A DNA stretch of 64,000 nucleotides from Verrucomicrobiales bacterium (GTDB lineage Bacteria > Verrucomicrobiota > Verrucomicrobiia > Methylacidiphilales > JAAUTS01): contig JAIRPN010000010.1 of assembly GCA_031256975.1 (NCBI GenBank), positions 1 to 64,000 of the forward strand, written 5' to 3'. Below the pieces are notes generated by a model, which was given only the letters and a program-made list of their open reading frames with translations, was not told the DNA's origin and searched no databases. Both the position numbers and the translations under genes were made by a program. This document shows positions 45,274 through 54,443 of the stretch, in pieces. How positions within the stretch are numbered: position 1 is the stretch's first letter; the number at the start of each line of letters is the position of its first letter.

Positions 45274-46653
45274 ATGAAGATACTAGACGACCGCAAGCAG
45301 CAGATCATCCGGCACGGACTTCACACCGCGCCGATTGTCTGCGAAAAACACAGCGTGGCTGGCTCGGTGAGCCAGCGCGCCTGTGTGTTTTGCGGCTCCC
45401 GCGTGGTCTTGTATCCCATCACCGACGCCCTGCACTTGGTGCACGGGCCGATTGGCTGCGCCGCCTACACCTGGGATATCCGCGGCGCGCAATCCAGCGG
45501 GGAACAGTTATACCGCAACAGTTTTTCCACCGACCTGCGCGAGATGGATGTCATCTACGGCGGCGAGAAAAAATTGTACCACGCGCTGTGCGAATTGATC
45601 GACGCCCACCAGCCGCGGGCCGCGTTCGTGTATTCCACCTGCATTGTCGGCGTGATCGGCGACGATGTCGGGGCGGTCTGCAAGCGGGTGGCCGCCGAGA
45701 AAAACATTCCGGTGCTGCCAGTGCATTCCGAGGGGTTCAAGGGCACTAAGAAGGACGGTTACCGCGCGGCCTGCGAGGCGGTGTACCAGCTGATCGGCAC
45801 GGCGAAAGATAACGGGCCGATTCAGCACAGCATCAATATCCTCGGCGATTTCAACCTGGCGGGGGAAACCTGGATCATCCGCGATTATTACCGGCGCATC
45901 GGCATCAATGTCGTTGCCTGCATCACCGGCGACGCCCGCGTGGATGACATCCGCCAGGCACACCGCGCCAGGCTCAACCTGGTGCAATGCTCCGGTTCCA
46001 TGGCAGCGCTGGGCGCGATGATGGAGCGCGATTATCACATTCCGCTCAAACGGGTTTCCTACTTCGGCATCGAGGATATGTCCGCGGCGCTGTATGAGGC
46101 CGCCAAGTTCTTTGGCGACGACCCGGAAATCCTGCGGCGGGCCGAGAAACTGGTGCGCGACGAGGTCGGCAAGATCTACCCGCACTTGCGCGAGTTCAGA
46201 AAAAAACTGGCGGGCAAAAAAGCGGCCATCTACGTCGGCGGGGCATTCAAGGCGTTCTCCCTGGTGCGGGCGCTGAAGATGCTCGGCATGCGGACCGCCG
46301 TGGTTGGCTCACAGACCGGGGGACCGGAGGATTACCGCCAGTTGCAGGAAATTTGCGACCCGGGCACCGTTATCGTGGACGACGCCACGCCGCTGGAGCT
46401 GGCGCAATTTTGTCTGGAGCAGGACGTTGACCTGTTGATCGGCGGCGTCAAGGAGCGGCCGATCGCCTATAAGATGGGCATTGCGTTTTGCGATCATAAC
46501 CACGAGCGCAAGGAACCGCTGGCCGGATTTGTCGGCATGTTAAATTTTGCACGCGAAGTCTGCAATTCCGTCACTTCGCCGGTCTGGCAGTTTGCGCCGC
46601 GCCGCCGCGGCCGGTCCCTGTCCGCAACCGGCAACCGGGAGATGGCCGCATGA
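45274..46653 (+). CDS. nifE: FeMo-cofactor scaffold subunit NifE
   Basis: 459 aa from ATG 45274, 11 bases after the ferredoxin; the track's 45115 start is an out-of-frame extension over it. Cluster Cys are in RACVFCGSRVV, GPIGCAAYTWD and YSTCIVGVIGDD; NifE-specific residues include EGFKGTKKDGYRAACEA. With NifN it receives the NifB cofactor and matures it with molybdenum and homocitrate. Overlaps nifN by ATGA. Confidence 0.95.
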   Translation: MKILDDRKQQIIRHGLHTAPIVCEKHSVAGSVSQRACVFCGSRVVLYPITDALHLVHGPIGCAAYTWDIRGAQSSGEQLYRNSFSTDLREMDVIYGGEKKLYHALCELIDAHQPRAAFVYSTCIVGVIGDDVGAVCKRVAAEKNIPVLPVHSEGFKGTKKDGYRAACEAVYQLIGTAKDNGPIQHSINILGDFNLAGETWIIRDYYRRIGINVVACITGDARVDDIRQAHRARLNLVQCSGSMAALGAMMERDYHIPLKRVSYFGIEDMSAALYEAAKFFGDDPEILRRAEKLVRDEVGKIYPHLREFRKKLAGKKAAIYVGGAFKAFSLVRALKMLGMRTAVVGSQTGGPEDYRQLQEICDPGTVIVDDATPLELAQFCLEQDVDLLIGGVKERPIAYKMGIAFCDHNHERKEPLAGFVGMLNFAREVCNSVTSPVWQFAPRRRGRSLSATGNREMAA

Positions 46654-48047
46654 ATCCGTTGCCGTCTGCCAGTTTGCCGTTGATGGATGATGACGAACCC
46701 GTTTTTCATCACGCCGTCGCCACCCGCAACGCCTGCAAGCTTTGCACCCCGCTGGGCGCCTGCCTGGCTTTCCGCGGCATCGAGGGTTGCCTGCCCTTCC
46801 TGCACGGCTCGCAGGGCTGCGCGACCTATATCCGCCGTTATCTGATCAGTCATTTCCGCGAGCCGATGGACATTGCCGCGTCGAATTTTTCCGAACAGTC
46901 GGCGGTGTTTGGCGGCGCGTCGAATTTTCACCAGGGCATTCAAAATGTCGTCAAGGGTTACCGTCCGCGGCTCATCGGCGTGGCCACCACCTGCCTGAGC
47001 GAAACCATCGGCGAGGACCTGCGGCTGCTGTTTCACCAGTATTTCAGCAAGCATTGGGAGGAAGGGCATCCGGAAATGGTGCATGTCTCCACGCCGAGCT
47101 ACAGCGGCACCCATATGGACGGTTTTCACGCGGCGGTCCGGGTGGTGATTGAAACGCTCGCGGTCGGCGGCCCGCGCAGCCGCCGCGTAAATCTTTTTCC
47201 CGGCATGGTGTCCGCCGCCGACCTGCGTTACTTGAAGGAAATTCTCAGCGGCTTTAACCTGCCCCACACGCTGCTGCCGGATTATTCCGACAGCCTGGAC
47301 GGGCCGAGCTGGGGCGAGTATCACAAGCTGCCCGAGGGCGGCACGCCGCTGGACGCGATCCGGGCTGGTGGCTCCTCCCAAGTTTCCATTGAATTTGGGC
47401 GGACGCTGGCGGAGAAAAACACGGCGGGAACCTGCCTGGAAGAAAAGTTTTCTGTTCCCCGGCGCTTGCTGGGACTGCCGATTGGCATCAGGGAGAGCGA
47501 CGCGTTCTTCAAATTGCTGGAGATTGTCAGCGGCCATACCCTGCCCGCCCGGCACGAGGCGGAACGCGGCCGGCTGGTTGACGCGATGATTGACGGGCAC
47601 AAGTATGTCGCGAGGAAAAAGGCGGTGGTCTATGGCGAGGAGGACCTGGTGGTTGGCCTGGCGGCCTTTCTGGCGGAAATCGGCGTCGAGCCGGTCATTT
47701 GCGCGTCGGGCGGCCGCAGCGGCCGGCTGATCGAATCAATCCAGGCGGTGGCGCCGGAGCTGGCCGCCGGCTGCCGGATCATGTCCGGAGTGGATTTCAT
47801 GGATATTGCCGAAGCCGCGGCCGCGGCCAAACCCGATTTTATGCTCGGCAGCAGCAAGGGCTATTTGCTGGCGCGCAAGTTGCAGATTCCGCTTGTGCGA
47901 GTCGGCTTCCCGATCCACGACCGCATTGGCGGCCAGCGCGTGCTGCATCTTGGTTATCGCGGCGCGCAGCAATTGTACGACCGCATCGTCAACACACTGC
48001 TTGAACACAAACAGGAGCTTTCCCATGTCGGCTACAGCTACCTCTGA
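46650..48047 (+). CDS. nifN: FeMo-cofactor scaffold subunit NifN
   Basis: 465 aa. NACKLCTPLGACLAFRGIEGCLPFLHGSQGCATY and TTCLSETIGEDL give the conserved Cys pattern of NifN, and the C-terminal LVRVGFPIHDRIGGQR segment is typical. Starts in the ATGA overlap with nifE. Its 3' end overlaps the start of the following cytochrome-like gene by 23 bases. Confidence 0.95.
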   Translation: MNPLPSASLPLMDDDEPVFHHAVATRNACKLCTPLGACLAFRGIEGCLPFLHGSQGCATYIRRYLISHFREPMDIAASNFSEQSAVFGGASNFHQGIQNVVKGYRPRLIGVATTCLSETIGEDLRLLFHQYFSKHWEEGHPEMVHVSTPSYSGTHMDGFHAAVRVVIETLAVGGPRSRRVNLFPGMVSAADLRYLKEILSGFNLPHTLLPDYSDSLDGPSWGEYHKLPEGGTPLDAIRAGGSSQVSIEFGRTLAEKNTAGTCLEEKFSVPRRLLGLPIGIRESDAFFKLLEIVSGHTLPARHEAERGRLVDAMIDGHKYVARKKAVVYGEEDLVVGLAAFLAEIGVEPVICASGGRSGRLIESIQAVAPELAAGCRIMSGVDFMDIAEAAAAAKPDFMLGSSKGYLLARKLQIPLVRVGFPIHDRIGGQRVLHLGYRGAQQLYDRIVNTLLEHKQELSHVGYSYL

Positions 48048-48744
48048 ATCTTCCGGCGATTCCTGTCGGTGCGGCTGCGGGGCGCGTCAGCACGGATCTT
48101 CCGGTTGCCATCATCACAACCTGGCGAATTGCCGGAACATCCGCGCCCCGCGCCGTATTCATTCGCTGCTGGCCCTGCCGTTGGTGCTGTTTGTGCTGTT
48201 GCACCTGTCGATCCTCACTTTGGGCTGGTCGGTGCGGGATTATGATTCGGCGGCGGACTGGCTGCTGACGTTGGCGGAGCAGTTCAAACTGGTCGAGGTC
48301 GCCCTGTTGCTGCTGATTGTCGCCCAGGCTATCGTCGGTTTCCACCTGTTGCAGCGTAGCGGCCTGCGTTACCACGCGGAACATTGCCGGGAGGATCGTG
48401 TGCTGCCTTATTTTTTGCAGCGCTGGAGCGGCGCGGTCATCCTGTTGTTTTTGCTAGTGCACCTGCCGCTGGTCGAATGGCGGCTGGCCACCGCCACGTT
48501 CGCCGGAGCCCGTGACGCGCTGCTGATGCGGCAGCCGCTGATGGCGGGGTTCTATGCGCTGACCATCCTGGCCGTCGCCTGGCATGTGGGCAACGGTATC
48601 TGGACCGCGTCCGCCCTGTGGGGCTGGCGGCAGTCGCGAGTCTGGCCCTGGCTGGGCTTGTCGGTCAGCGCGGGACTGGCGATCCTCCTGGCCGGTGCCG
48701 TTGCGCTGGGCGCCTTTGTTTTTGAACGGAAGGGATTCCCATGA
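48025..48744 (+). CDS. SdhC/FrdC-like diheme cytochrome b inside the nif operon
   Basis: 239 aa from ATG 48025 with AGGAGCT nine bases upstream; the track's 47806 start is a shadow over nifN. Five predicted transmembrane helices carry His60 (VLLHLS), His107 (VGFHLL), His146 (LLVHLP) and His187 (VAWHVG), the positions and spacing of the four heme ligands of the diheme fumarate reductase/succinate dehydrogenase membrane anchor; the last part (WHVGNGIWTASALWGW) is characteristic of the b558 family. No SdhA or SdhB homologue is near. The first 36 residues are soluble and Cys/His-rich (CRCGCG, CHHHNLANC), which is not a family feature and may bind a metal or cluster. It overlaps nifN and nifB, so expression with nitrogenase is certain if the operon is one transcript. 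A membrane electron-transfer role for nitrogenase is inference. Confidence 0.8.
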   Translation: MSATATSESSGDSCRCGCGARQHGSSGCHHHNLANCRNIRAPRRIHSLLALPLVLFVLLHLSILTLGWSVRDYDSAADWLLTLAEQFKLVEVALLLLIVAQAIVGFHLLQRSGLRYHAEHCREDRVLPYFLQRWSGAVILLFLLVHLPLVEWRLATATFAGARDALLMRQPLMAGFYALTILAVAWHVGNGIWTASALWGWRQSRVWPWLGLSVSAGLAILLAGAVALGAFVFERKGFP

Positions 48745-50054
48745 ACGATTCTGTTGAAGAAGCGACTCCCGTTGCGGCTGTGGATCTGTCCAGGCATCCC
48801 TGTTTCAACCGCGAGGCGCACCAGCGGTACGGCCGCCTGCATCTTCCGGTGGCCCCGCGCTGCAATCTCCAGTGTAATTTCTGCAACCGCAAGTTCGATT
48901 GCATGAACGAAAGCCGGCCCGGTGTTACCAGCACCGTGCTCAAACCGGAACAGGCCGCCGCCTATTTGCATGAAATTGTGACCGAGCGGCCCGAGATCAC
49001 AGTAGTCGGTATCGCCGGGCCCGGTGACCCGTTCGCCAACGGAACTGAAACCATGGAAACGCTGCGGCTGGTGCGGCGGCAGCATCCGGAGATCATCCTT
49101 TGTCTCGCCAGCAACGGCCTCGGCATCGCCTCTTACATCCCGGAATTGGCTGAACTGCGGGTCAGCCATGTCACGCTGACCATCAATGCCGTCGATCCCG
49201 CCGTGGCCGCCAAAATTTACCCGTGGATCCGCAACGGCAAGCAGCCGCTGCGCGGGCTGGCCGCCGCCGAGCTGTTGCTTGAACGCCAATGGGAGGCGCT
49301 GCGGCTGCTCAAACAGCATGGCATCATTGCCAAAATCAATTCCATCATCATTCCCGGCGTCAATGACGAGCATATTCCCGAGGTCGCTCGGCGCGCGGCG
49401 CAACTCGGCGCGGACATCATGAATTGCATTCCGATGATTCCGGTCAGCGGCGCGTTTTTCGAGGATCTGCCCGCGCCGGACAATCTGATGACCTCGCGGG
49501 TGCGCCTGACCTGCGGGCAGCACCTGCCGCAGATGGCGCATTGCGCCCGCTGCCGCGCCGACGCGGTCGGCCTGCTGAATGAAAAAATGACCGACCGCCA
49601 TCTGGAGCGGCTCAACCGTTTCGCGCAGGGCGCCCTGCTCAAGGGCCGGGAGCGTCCCTACATTGCCGTGGCCTCACAGGAAGGCATGCTGGTCAACCAG
49701 CATCTGGGCGAAGCGGCGCGCCTGTTGATTTTCCGGCAGAGCGCCGACACCGAATCCGGTTTCAAGTTCGTCGAGATGCGCCCCGCGCCGGAGCCCGGTA
49801 CCGGCAGCCACCGCTGGCATGAACTGGCCGCGGTGCTGCACGACTGCCGCGCGTTCCTGGTCAATGCCGCAGGTCCCGCGCCGAAGAGCGCACTCGGGGA
49901 ACACGGCATCGAGGTGGTGGAAATGGAGGGATTGATCGAGGAGGGCCTGCGTGCGGTGTTCAACGGCCAGTCCATCCCGGCCTCCCTCAAGCGTCGTTTT
50001 ACCGGTTGCGGTTCCGGCAGCAGTTGCCGGGGTTCGGGAACCGGATGCGCCTGA
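48741..50054 (+). CDS. nifB: Radical SAM FeMo-cofactor synthase NifB with NifX-like domain
   Basis: 437 aa, ATGA overlap with the cytochrome gene. CNLQCNFC (Cys41, 45, 48) is the radical SAM cluster motif, followed by NifB-specific NRKFDC and ESRPGVTS; further Cys (MAHCARCRADAVG) bind the precursor clusters. From about residue 310 (IAVASQEGMLVNQHLGEA) there is a NifX-like domain. NifB fuses two [4Fe-4S] units into the 8Fe precursor of FeMo-cofactor. The C-terminal tail FTGCGSGSSCRGSGTGCA is Gly/Cys-rich. Confidence 0.95.
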   Translation: MNDSVEEATPVAAVDLSRHPCFNREAHQRYGRLHLPVAPRCNLQCNFCNRKFDCMNESRPGVTSTVLKPEQAAAYLHEIVTERPEITVVGIAGPGDPFANGTETMETLRLVRRQHPEIILCLASNGLGIASYIPELAELRVSHVTLTINAVDPAVAAKIYPWIRNGKQPLRGLAAAELLLERQWEALRLLKQHGIIAKINSIIIPGVNDEHIPEVARRAAQLGADIMNCIPMIPVSGAFFEDLPAPDNLMTSRVRLTCGQHLPQMAHCARCRADAVGLLNEKMTDRHLERLNRFAQGALLKGRERPYIAVASQEGMLVNQHLGEAARLLIFRQSADTESGFKFVEMRPAPEPGTGSHRWHELAAVLHDCRAFLVNAAGPAPKSALGEHGIEVVEMEGLIEEGLRAVFNGQSIPASLKRRFTGCGSGSSCRGSGTGCA

Positions 50055-50084
50055 CAATGAGGACAACCAACAGAAAGAACTGAT

Positions 50085-50387
50085 ATGAACAAACCCGACC
50101 ATCACATTCTGGTCTGCGGCAGCTTCCGCAACGGTGCGGTAAGCGGCGTCTGCAACAAACAAGCCGCCGGACTGTTTCAATACCTGACCGAGGAGGCTGA
50201 AGATCGCGGCCTTAACGTCATGGTCAGCAACACCGGCTGCCTGAACCTTTGCGTTCACGGCCCCGTGGTTATCGTTTATCCCGAAGGCCGCTGGTTCAAA
50301 CAGGTGACCGAGGAAGTTGCCGACGCGATTCTGGATTCGCTCGACGGAGAGGTAGAAGTGCCGGAAGCGAATGTATTGGCGGCTTGA
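50085..50387 (+). CDS. Thioredoxin-fold [2Fe-2S] ferredoxin
   Basis: 100 aa. Cys11, Cys23, Cys52 and Cys56 (VCGSFRNGAVSGVC ... TGCLNLC) reproduce the C-x11-C ... C-x3-C pattern of the thioredoxin-like [2Fe-2S] ferredoxin family, and HGPVVIVYPEGRWF is conserved there. Members are common in nif clusters, next to nifB in anaerobes. Probable role: electron donor in cofactor synthesis or to the Fe protein. Confidence 0.9.
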   Translation: MNKPDHHILVCGSFRNGAVSGVCNKQAAGLFQYLTEEAEDRGLNVMVSNTGCLNLCVHGPVVIVYPEGRWFKQVTEEVADAILDSLDGEVEVPEANVLAA

Positions 50388-50424
50388 GTCGCAAGCCCAG
50401 AGTCAAAATAGGAAGGAGAACGAC

Positions 50425-50634
50425 ATGAAAATCAGTGCAAGAAACATTCTCAAGGGCAAGGTGGTGCAGATTAAGAAAGGCCCCATCAACAGCTTGGTGA
50501 AAGTCGAGATCGTCCCCGGCGTGGTGGTCACTTCAGTGGTCACTGGCGAGGCCGCCACCGAATTGAAATTGAAAAAAGGCGCGGAAGTTTATGCAGTCAT
50601 CAAGGCATCCAGCATCCTGCTCGGCACCGATTGA
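50425..50634 (+). CDS. Molbindin (Mop-type molybdate-binding protein)
   Basis: 69 aa from ATG 50425 with AGGAAGGAG at a good distance; the track's 50371 start is inside the previous gene. [26 protein letters not shown] is the signature of the Mop/TOBE domain, and the length is that of a single domain that oligomerises to bind molybdate. It probably stores Mo for cofactor synthesis. It may also stand in for the TOBE domain missing from the ModC encoded nearby. Confidence 0.92.
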   Translation: MKISARNILKGKVVQIKKGPINSLVKVEIVPGVVVTSVVTGEAATELKLKKGAEVYAVIKASSILLGTD

Positions 50635-51754
50635 AGCGGTGCCGGCGTGGCTGGTGGACACCACTTTGCGCGATGGCGAACAGGCCGCCGGGGTCAGTTT
50701 TTCACGGGAGGAAAAGCTATCCATAGCCCGGCGGCTTGCCGCCATTGGCGTGCCGGAACTGGAAGTGGGTATTCCGGTCAGCGGATCGGAAGTGATCGAC
50801 GATATCCGCGCCGTGGCGGAGGCCAGTCTGGGAGTCCGGGTCATCACCTGGTGCCGGGCCAAGCCCGAGGATCTGGCCGCCGCCCGGCAGACCGGTGCAC
50901 ACGGGGCGCATATTTCTTTTCCGGTTTCCCCGCTGCACCAGCGCACCTGGCATCTGAAACCGTCGCAGGTGCTGAATTTGTTGCGCGAACTGGCCGCCGA
51001 GGCGGCGGAGCATTTCGCCTATGTCAGCATTGGCGCGCAGGACGCCACCCGCGCGGACGAGGGTTTTTTGCGGGAATTTACCGCCGCCATGGCGGAGAGT
51101 CCGGCGGTGCGGTTGCGGCTGGCGGATACGGTGGGCTGTTTCAGCCCGCTGCAAACGCAGTCCCTGGTGCGCCGGCTGTTGCCAGAACTCAACGGCAAGC
51201 TGCTGGAATTTCACGCCCACAATGACCTGGGCATGGCCACCGCCAACAGTATTACCGCCTGGCAGGCTGGCTGCCATTGCCTGAGTGTCACGGTCAACGG
51301 CCTGGGCGAACGCGCCGGCAACGCCCCGCTGGAAGAAGTGGCGATGGCGCTGCGGCTGGCGGCCGGCGCGGACTGCGGCATTGATTGTGCCGCATTGTCG
51401 GACCTGTCACAGTTTGTGGCCCGGGTTTCGGGACGGCAGTTGCCCGAAGACAAGCCGGTTACCGGCAGTGCCATGTTCCGGCATGAATCCGGCATCCATT
51501 GTGCCGGGCTGTTGCGCGACCGTGACACCTACGAACTGATTCATCCCGCCGACGTCGGCCGGACACCGCCGCCATGGCAGCTTGGCGCGCATTCGGGAAC
51601 CGCTGCGGTGATGGAACGCTGCCGCGAGTTGGGCATCCAACTCGACAAGGAGGAAGCCGCAGTCCTGTTGCAGCGCATCCGGGACTGGTCCCGGCAGAGC
51701 AAACGCGGCGTGAGTGCCGGGGAATTGCGACAGATGCTTGCGCCTATCCATTAA
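50591..51754 (+). CDS. nifV: Homocitrate synthase NifV
   Basis: 387 aa. [13 protein letters not shown] is the metal-binding start of the alpha-isopropylmalate/homocitrate synthase family, [16 protein letters not shown] carries the His-x-His metal ligands, and [13 protein letters not shown] is conserved. Makes homocitrate, the organic ligand of FeMo-cofactor. ATG 50591 lies within mop (44-base overlap, GGAAG just upstream); GTG 50639 would give the length more usual for the family and remove the overlap, so the start is uncertain. Confidence 0.93.
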   Translation: MQSSRHPASCSAPIEAVPAWLVDTTLRDGEQAAGVSFSREEKLSIARRLAAIGVPELEVGIPVSGSEVIDDIRAVAEASLGVRVITWCRAKPEDLAAARQTGAHGAHISFPVSPLHQRTWHLKPSQVLNLLRELAAEAAEHFAYVSIGAQDATRADEGFLREFTAAMAESPAVRLRLADTVGCFSPLQTQSLVRRLLPELNGKLLEFHAHNDLGMATANSITAWQAGCHCLSVTVNGLGERAGNAPLEEVAMALRLAAGADCGIDCAALSDLSQFVARVSGRQLPEDKPVTGSAMFRHESGIHCAGLLRDRDTYELIHPADVGRTPPPWQLGAHSGTAAVMERCRELGIQLDKEEAAVLLQRIRDWSRQSKRGVSAGELRQMLAPIH

Positions 51755-51758
51755 ATTT

Positions 51759-52259
51759 ATGTTCTACCTTTATCAAATCCACAGTCTCAACGCGGCCGGC
51801 GAAAAATGGAGCTTCATCCGCAATGTCAAACTCTCCGGCCCGGCCGGTCCGCTGGCCCTGCACATCAGTCGGCTGCCGCAAACGGAGGCCGGAGCGTGGG
51901 CGGTTCCCGGCGTGGTGCTGGCCTCGCTGGTCACGGCCGGAGTCGGTAATTACAGTCTGGTGTACGATCCGGATCCTGACAATCAAACCCAGGTCACCTT
52001 GAGCCGGCTGACCAAGGTGGCAGGCAATACCGGTGAGAATCGCACCGATCTGTTGTTGGTGTTTGAACTGCTGTGGAGTGCCCGCCGGACCGAAAATCCG
52101 CAGGAATTTAAAAAGACCTTCTGGCTGGAAAAACACGCCAAAGGCCGGGAGCACAGCGAAGCGGTTGCCATTACCGGTGGCACCAATACCGAGGCTTCGA
52201 CGTGGAAACTGACCAATCCTGCGCTAAACTTGGGTATTGCCGTGGTCGGGCGACGCTAA
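51759..52259 (+). CDS. Hypothetical protein at the end of the nif operon (166 aa)
   Basis: ATG 51759 is 4 bases after the nifV stop; the track's 51714 start is inside nifV. The sequence (FYLYQIHSLNAAGEKWSFIRNVKLSG...) looks all-beta with regularly spaced strands, contains VLASLVTAGVGNYSLVY in the middle, and has no signal peptide. I do not recognise it. Its last 36 bases overlap the 3' end of modC on the other strand. Probably co-expressed with nifV. Confidence 0.65.
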   Translation: MFYLYQIHSLNAAGEKWSFIRNVKLSGPAGPLALHISRLPQTEAGAWAVPGVVLASLVTAGVGNYSLVYDPDPDNQTQVTLSRLTKVAGNTGENRTDLLLVFELLWSARRTENPQEFKKTFWLEKHAKGREHSEAVAITGGTNTEASTWKLTNPALNLGIAVVGRR

Positions 52260-52955
52260 GGTATTCCTCAATACGTAGCGCGGCTCGTTGCTGAGGCGGA
52301 AGAGGTCTGATGGTTTGCCCAGCCCGGCGGCGCGGCCCGCGCGCAGCAGCAAGACTTCGTCGCAGAGTGAAACGATTTCCTCCGCCGAGTGGCTGACGTA
52401 CAGCATCGGCACTTGGAATTTTTCCTGGATTTTCCTGAGGTAAGGGATGACTTTCATTTTCAGCGTGCGGTCCAGGCTGGCCAGCGGTTCGTCCAGGATC
52501 AGCAACCGGGGAGATGCCAGTAGCGCGCGGGCGAAGGCGATGCGCTGTTTTTCACCGCCTGACAACAGCGTCACCGGCCGCTCCAGCAGCGCGCCGATTT
52601 CGAACAATTCGACAATGTCAGTAAAGCCGGCGCCGTCGGCATCCCGCCGGCATCCGTAGCGCAGGTTTTGCCGTACATTCATGTGCGGGAACAGCGCCAG
52701 GTCTTGCGGCACATAGCCGATGCCGCGTTGTTCAACGGGCACATGGATGCGTTTGCTGGTGTCCAGCAGCAGCCGGTCGTGGAATAAGATACGGCCTTGT
52801 GCTGCGGGGCGCAGGCCCAGGACAATTTCCAACAGGGTGGTTTTGCCGGAACCCGACGGGCCGAAAATGCCAGTCACCGGGCCGCTGAGATTCACGTTCA
52901 GTTCAAGATGGAACGTCCCGGCTGCCAGACTGAGGTTTTGCAGGGACAGGTTCAT
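52224..52955 (-). CDS. modC: Molybdate ABC transporter ATPase ModC (short form)
   Basis: 243 aa from ATG 52955 (AAAGGAAC upstream), which overlaps the modB stop as ATGA; the track's 52997 start is within modB. Walker A GPSGSGKTT (residues 32-40), signature LLSGGEKQR, Walker B LLILDEPLASLD and the switch His in YVSHSAEE are all present. It ends about 110 residues earlier than Escherichia coli ModC and lacks the C-terminal TOBE/Mop domain that binds molybdate; a separate mop gene lies 1.6 kb away in the nif operon. Confidence 0.93.
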   Translation of the reverse strand: MNLSLQNLSLAAGTFHLELNVNLSGPVTGIFGPSGSGKTTLLEIVLGLRPAAQGRILFHDRLLLDTSKRIHVPVEQRGIGYVPQDLALFPHMNVRQNLRYGCRRDADGAGFTDIVELFEIGALLERPVTLLSGGEKQRIAFARALLASPRLLILDEPLASLDRTLKMKVIPYLRKIQEKFQVPMLYVSHSAEEIVSLCDEVLLLRAGRAAGLGKPSDLFRLSNEPRYVLRNTLASPDHGNTQV

Positions 52956-53629
52956 AAGCCGTTCCTTTGCCGCCGCAACAGGCCTTCGCTCAACCACAGG
53001 AATAGAAAGGCGAAGAAGACCGAGACTCCCAGCAACTGGAAGGCATGCCCGTCCCGGCCCAGTTGGATTTCGTTGTAAATCGCCACCGACAGCACCGAGG
53101 TCCGGCCGGGAATATTGCCCGCCACCAGAAAGGTCGCGCCAAACTCGCCCAGTGCACGGGCGAAACTCAGCACAGTGCCGGCAATGATGCCCTTGGCGGC
53201 CAGCGGCAGCGAAATGGTGAAAAACACCCGCAGCCGCCCCGCGCCCAGCGTCCGCGCCACCTGTTCCAGGCGCGGGTTGGTCATTTCAAACGCCACCCGT
53301 GCCGAGCGGACCAGCAGCGGGAAGGCCATCACGCTCATGGCCAGTAGCACGGCCTTCCAGGTGAAGATGATTTCCAGACCGGCGTATTGTTCCAGCCAGC
53401 CGCCGAGGCCGTGCCGGCCGAACAATTTCAGCAGGATCAATCCGGTGGCCACCGGCGGCATCACTAGCGGCAGGGCTACCGCGGTTTCCACCAGGGATTT
53501 TCCCCGCCAGGATTTCTTGGCCAGCAGCCAGGCCAGTGCGATGCCCGGCACCAGGTTGGCCAGGGTCGCCAACCCGGCCACGCACAGGCTGAACCAGGTC
53601 ACCTGCCATTCGGCGGAGGAAAGCGGCAT
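52952..53629 (-). CDS. modB: Molybdate ABC transporter permease ModB
   Basis: 225 aa with about five transmembrane helices and the permease EAA-type loop (EQVARTLGAGRLRVFFTISLPLAAKGI). VETAVALPLVMPPVATGLILLKLFG is characteristic of ModB. Three bases separate it from modA, and it overlaps modC. Confidence 0.94.
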   Translation of the reverse strand: MPLSSAEWQVTWFSLCVAGLATLANLVPGIALAWLLAKKSWRGKSLVETAVALPLVMPPVATGLILLKLFGRHGLGGWLEQYAGLEIIFTWKAVLLAMSVMAFPLLVRSARVAFEMTNPRLEQVARTLGAGRLRVFFTISLPLAAKGIIAGTVLSFARALGEFGATFLVAGNIPGRTSVLSVAIYNEIQLGRDGHAFQLLGVSVFFAFLFLWLSEGLLRRQRNGL

Positions 53630-53632
53630 GCA

Positions 53633-54424
53633 TCATCTCCCGGTGGACAGGATCAGAAAGCCGTATTTTTCAAACACCGCCTTGCTGTGCGGTGTCTGGT
53701 AATACGCGATCAACGCCTGGGCGACGCCGGGTGATTTGCTGGCGCCGACCACCGCGACGGGATAGGAGATTTTCGGCCCTTCCGCCGCGGACACTTCATA
53801 GATGATTTTCACCTTTTTGGAGATGACTGCGTCGGTCTTGTACACGATGCCCGCGTCGACATCGCCACCTTCCACCGCGCCGAGCGAGGCGCGCACGTTC
53901 TGTGTCGGGATCATCTTGACGGCGATCCGGTCCCACAGACCTTTTTTTTGCAGGTAGGCCTTGGCGTAAACTCCCACCGGCACGGTCTGCGGTTCCGCCA
54001 GCGCCAGTTTTTTGATCTTCGGTTCCGCCAGTTCGTCAATCGAGTGTAGGGTCAGCTTGCTGTCCGCCGGCGCCACCACCACCAGCGTGTTTGACAGCAG
54101 GCTCACCCGGGTGTCTTTGAGGATCAGCCCGGCTTTTTCCAGCGCATCCATCTTGGCCTCGTCGGCGGAAAAAAACAGGTCGGCCGGGGCGCCTTGCTGG
54201 ATTTGCAGCGCCACCGCGCTGGACGCTCCCATGCTGAAGATGGTTTTATTGCCGGTTTCTTTTTCATAATCCACCGACAATTCCTTCAGCACGTCCGTCA
54301 GACTGGCGGCGCCGAACACTTTGAGTTCCGCGGCCGGAGACTGGGAAGACATCGCCAGGACCAGCAACCCGGCGGCCAGCAGGCAGCCGTACAACAGATG
54401 CTTCAACTGATTTTTGTTTTTCAT
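53633..54424 (-). CDS. modA: Periplasmic molybdate-binding protein ModA
   Basis: 263 aa: signal peptide with a hydrophobic core (LLYGCLLAAGLLVLAM), then AELKVFGAASLTDVLKEL and SMGASSAVALQIQQGAPADLFFSADE, the ModA oxyanion-binding segments (Ser in AASL and GASS). Delivers molybdate to ModBC; the Mo demand comes from the adjacent nif operon. It follows the porin gene by 19 bases on the same strand. Confidence 0.95.
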   Translation of the reverse strand: MKNKNQLKHLLYGCLLAAGLLVLAMSSQSPAAELKVFGAASLTDVLKELSVDYEKETGNKTIFSMGASSAVALQIQQGAPADLFFSADEAKMDALEKAGLILKDTRVSLLSNTLVVVAPADSKLTLHSIDELAEPKIKKLALAEPQTVPVGVYAKAYLQKKGLWDRIAVKMIPTQNVRASLGAVEGGDVDAGIVYKTDAVISKKVKIIYEVSAAEGPKISYPVAVVGASKSPGVAQALIAYYQTPHSKAVFEKYGFLILSTGR

Positions 54425-54443
54425 ATTTTTCTCCGGTTAAGGG

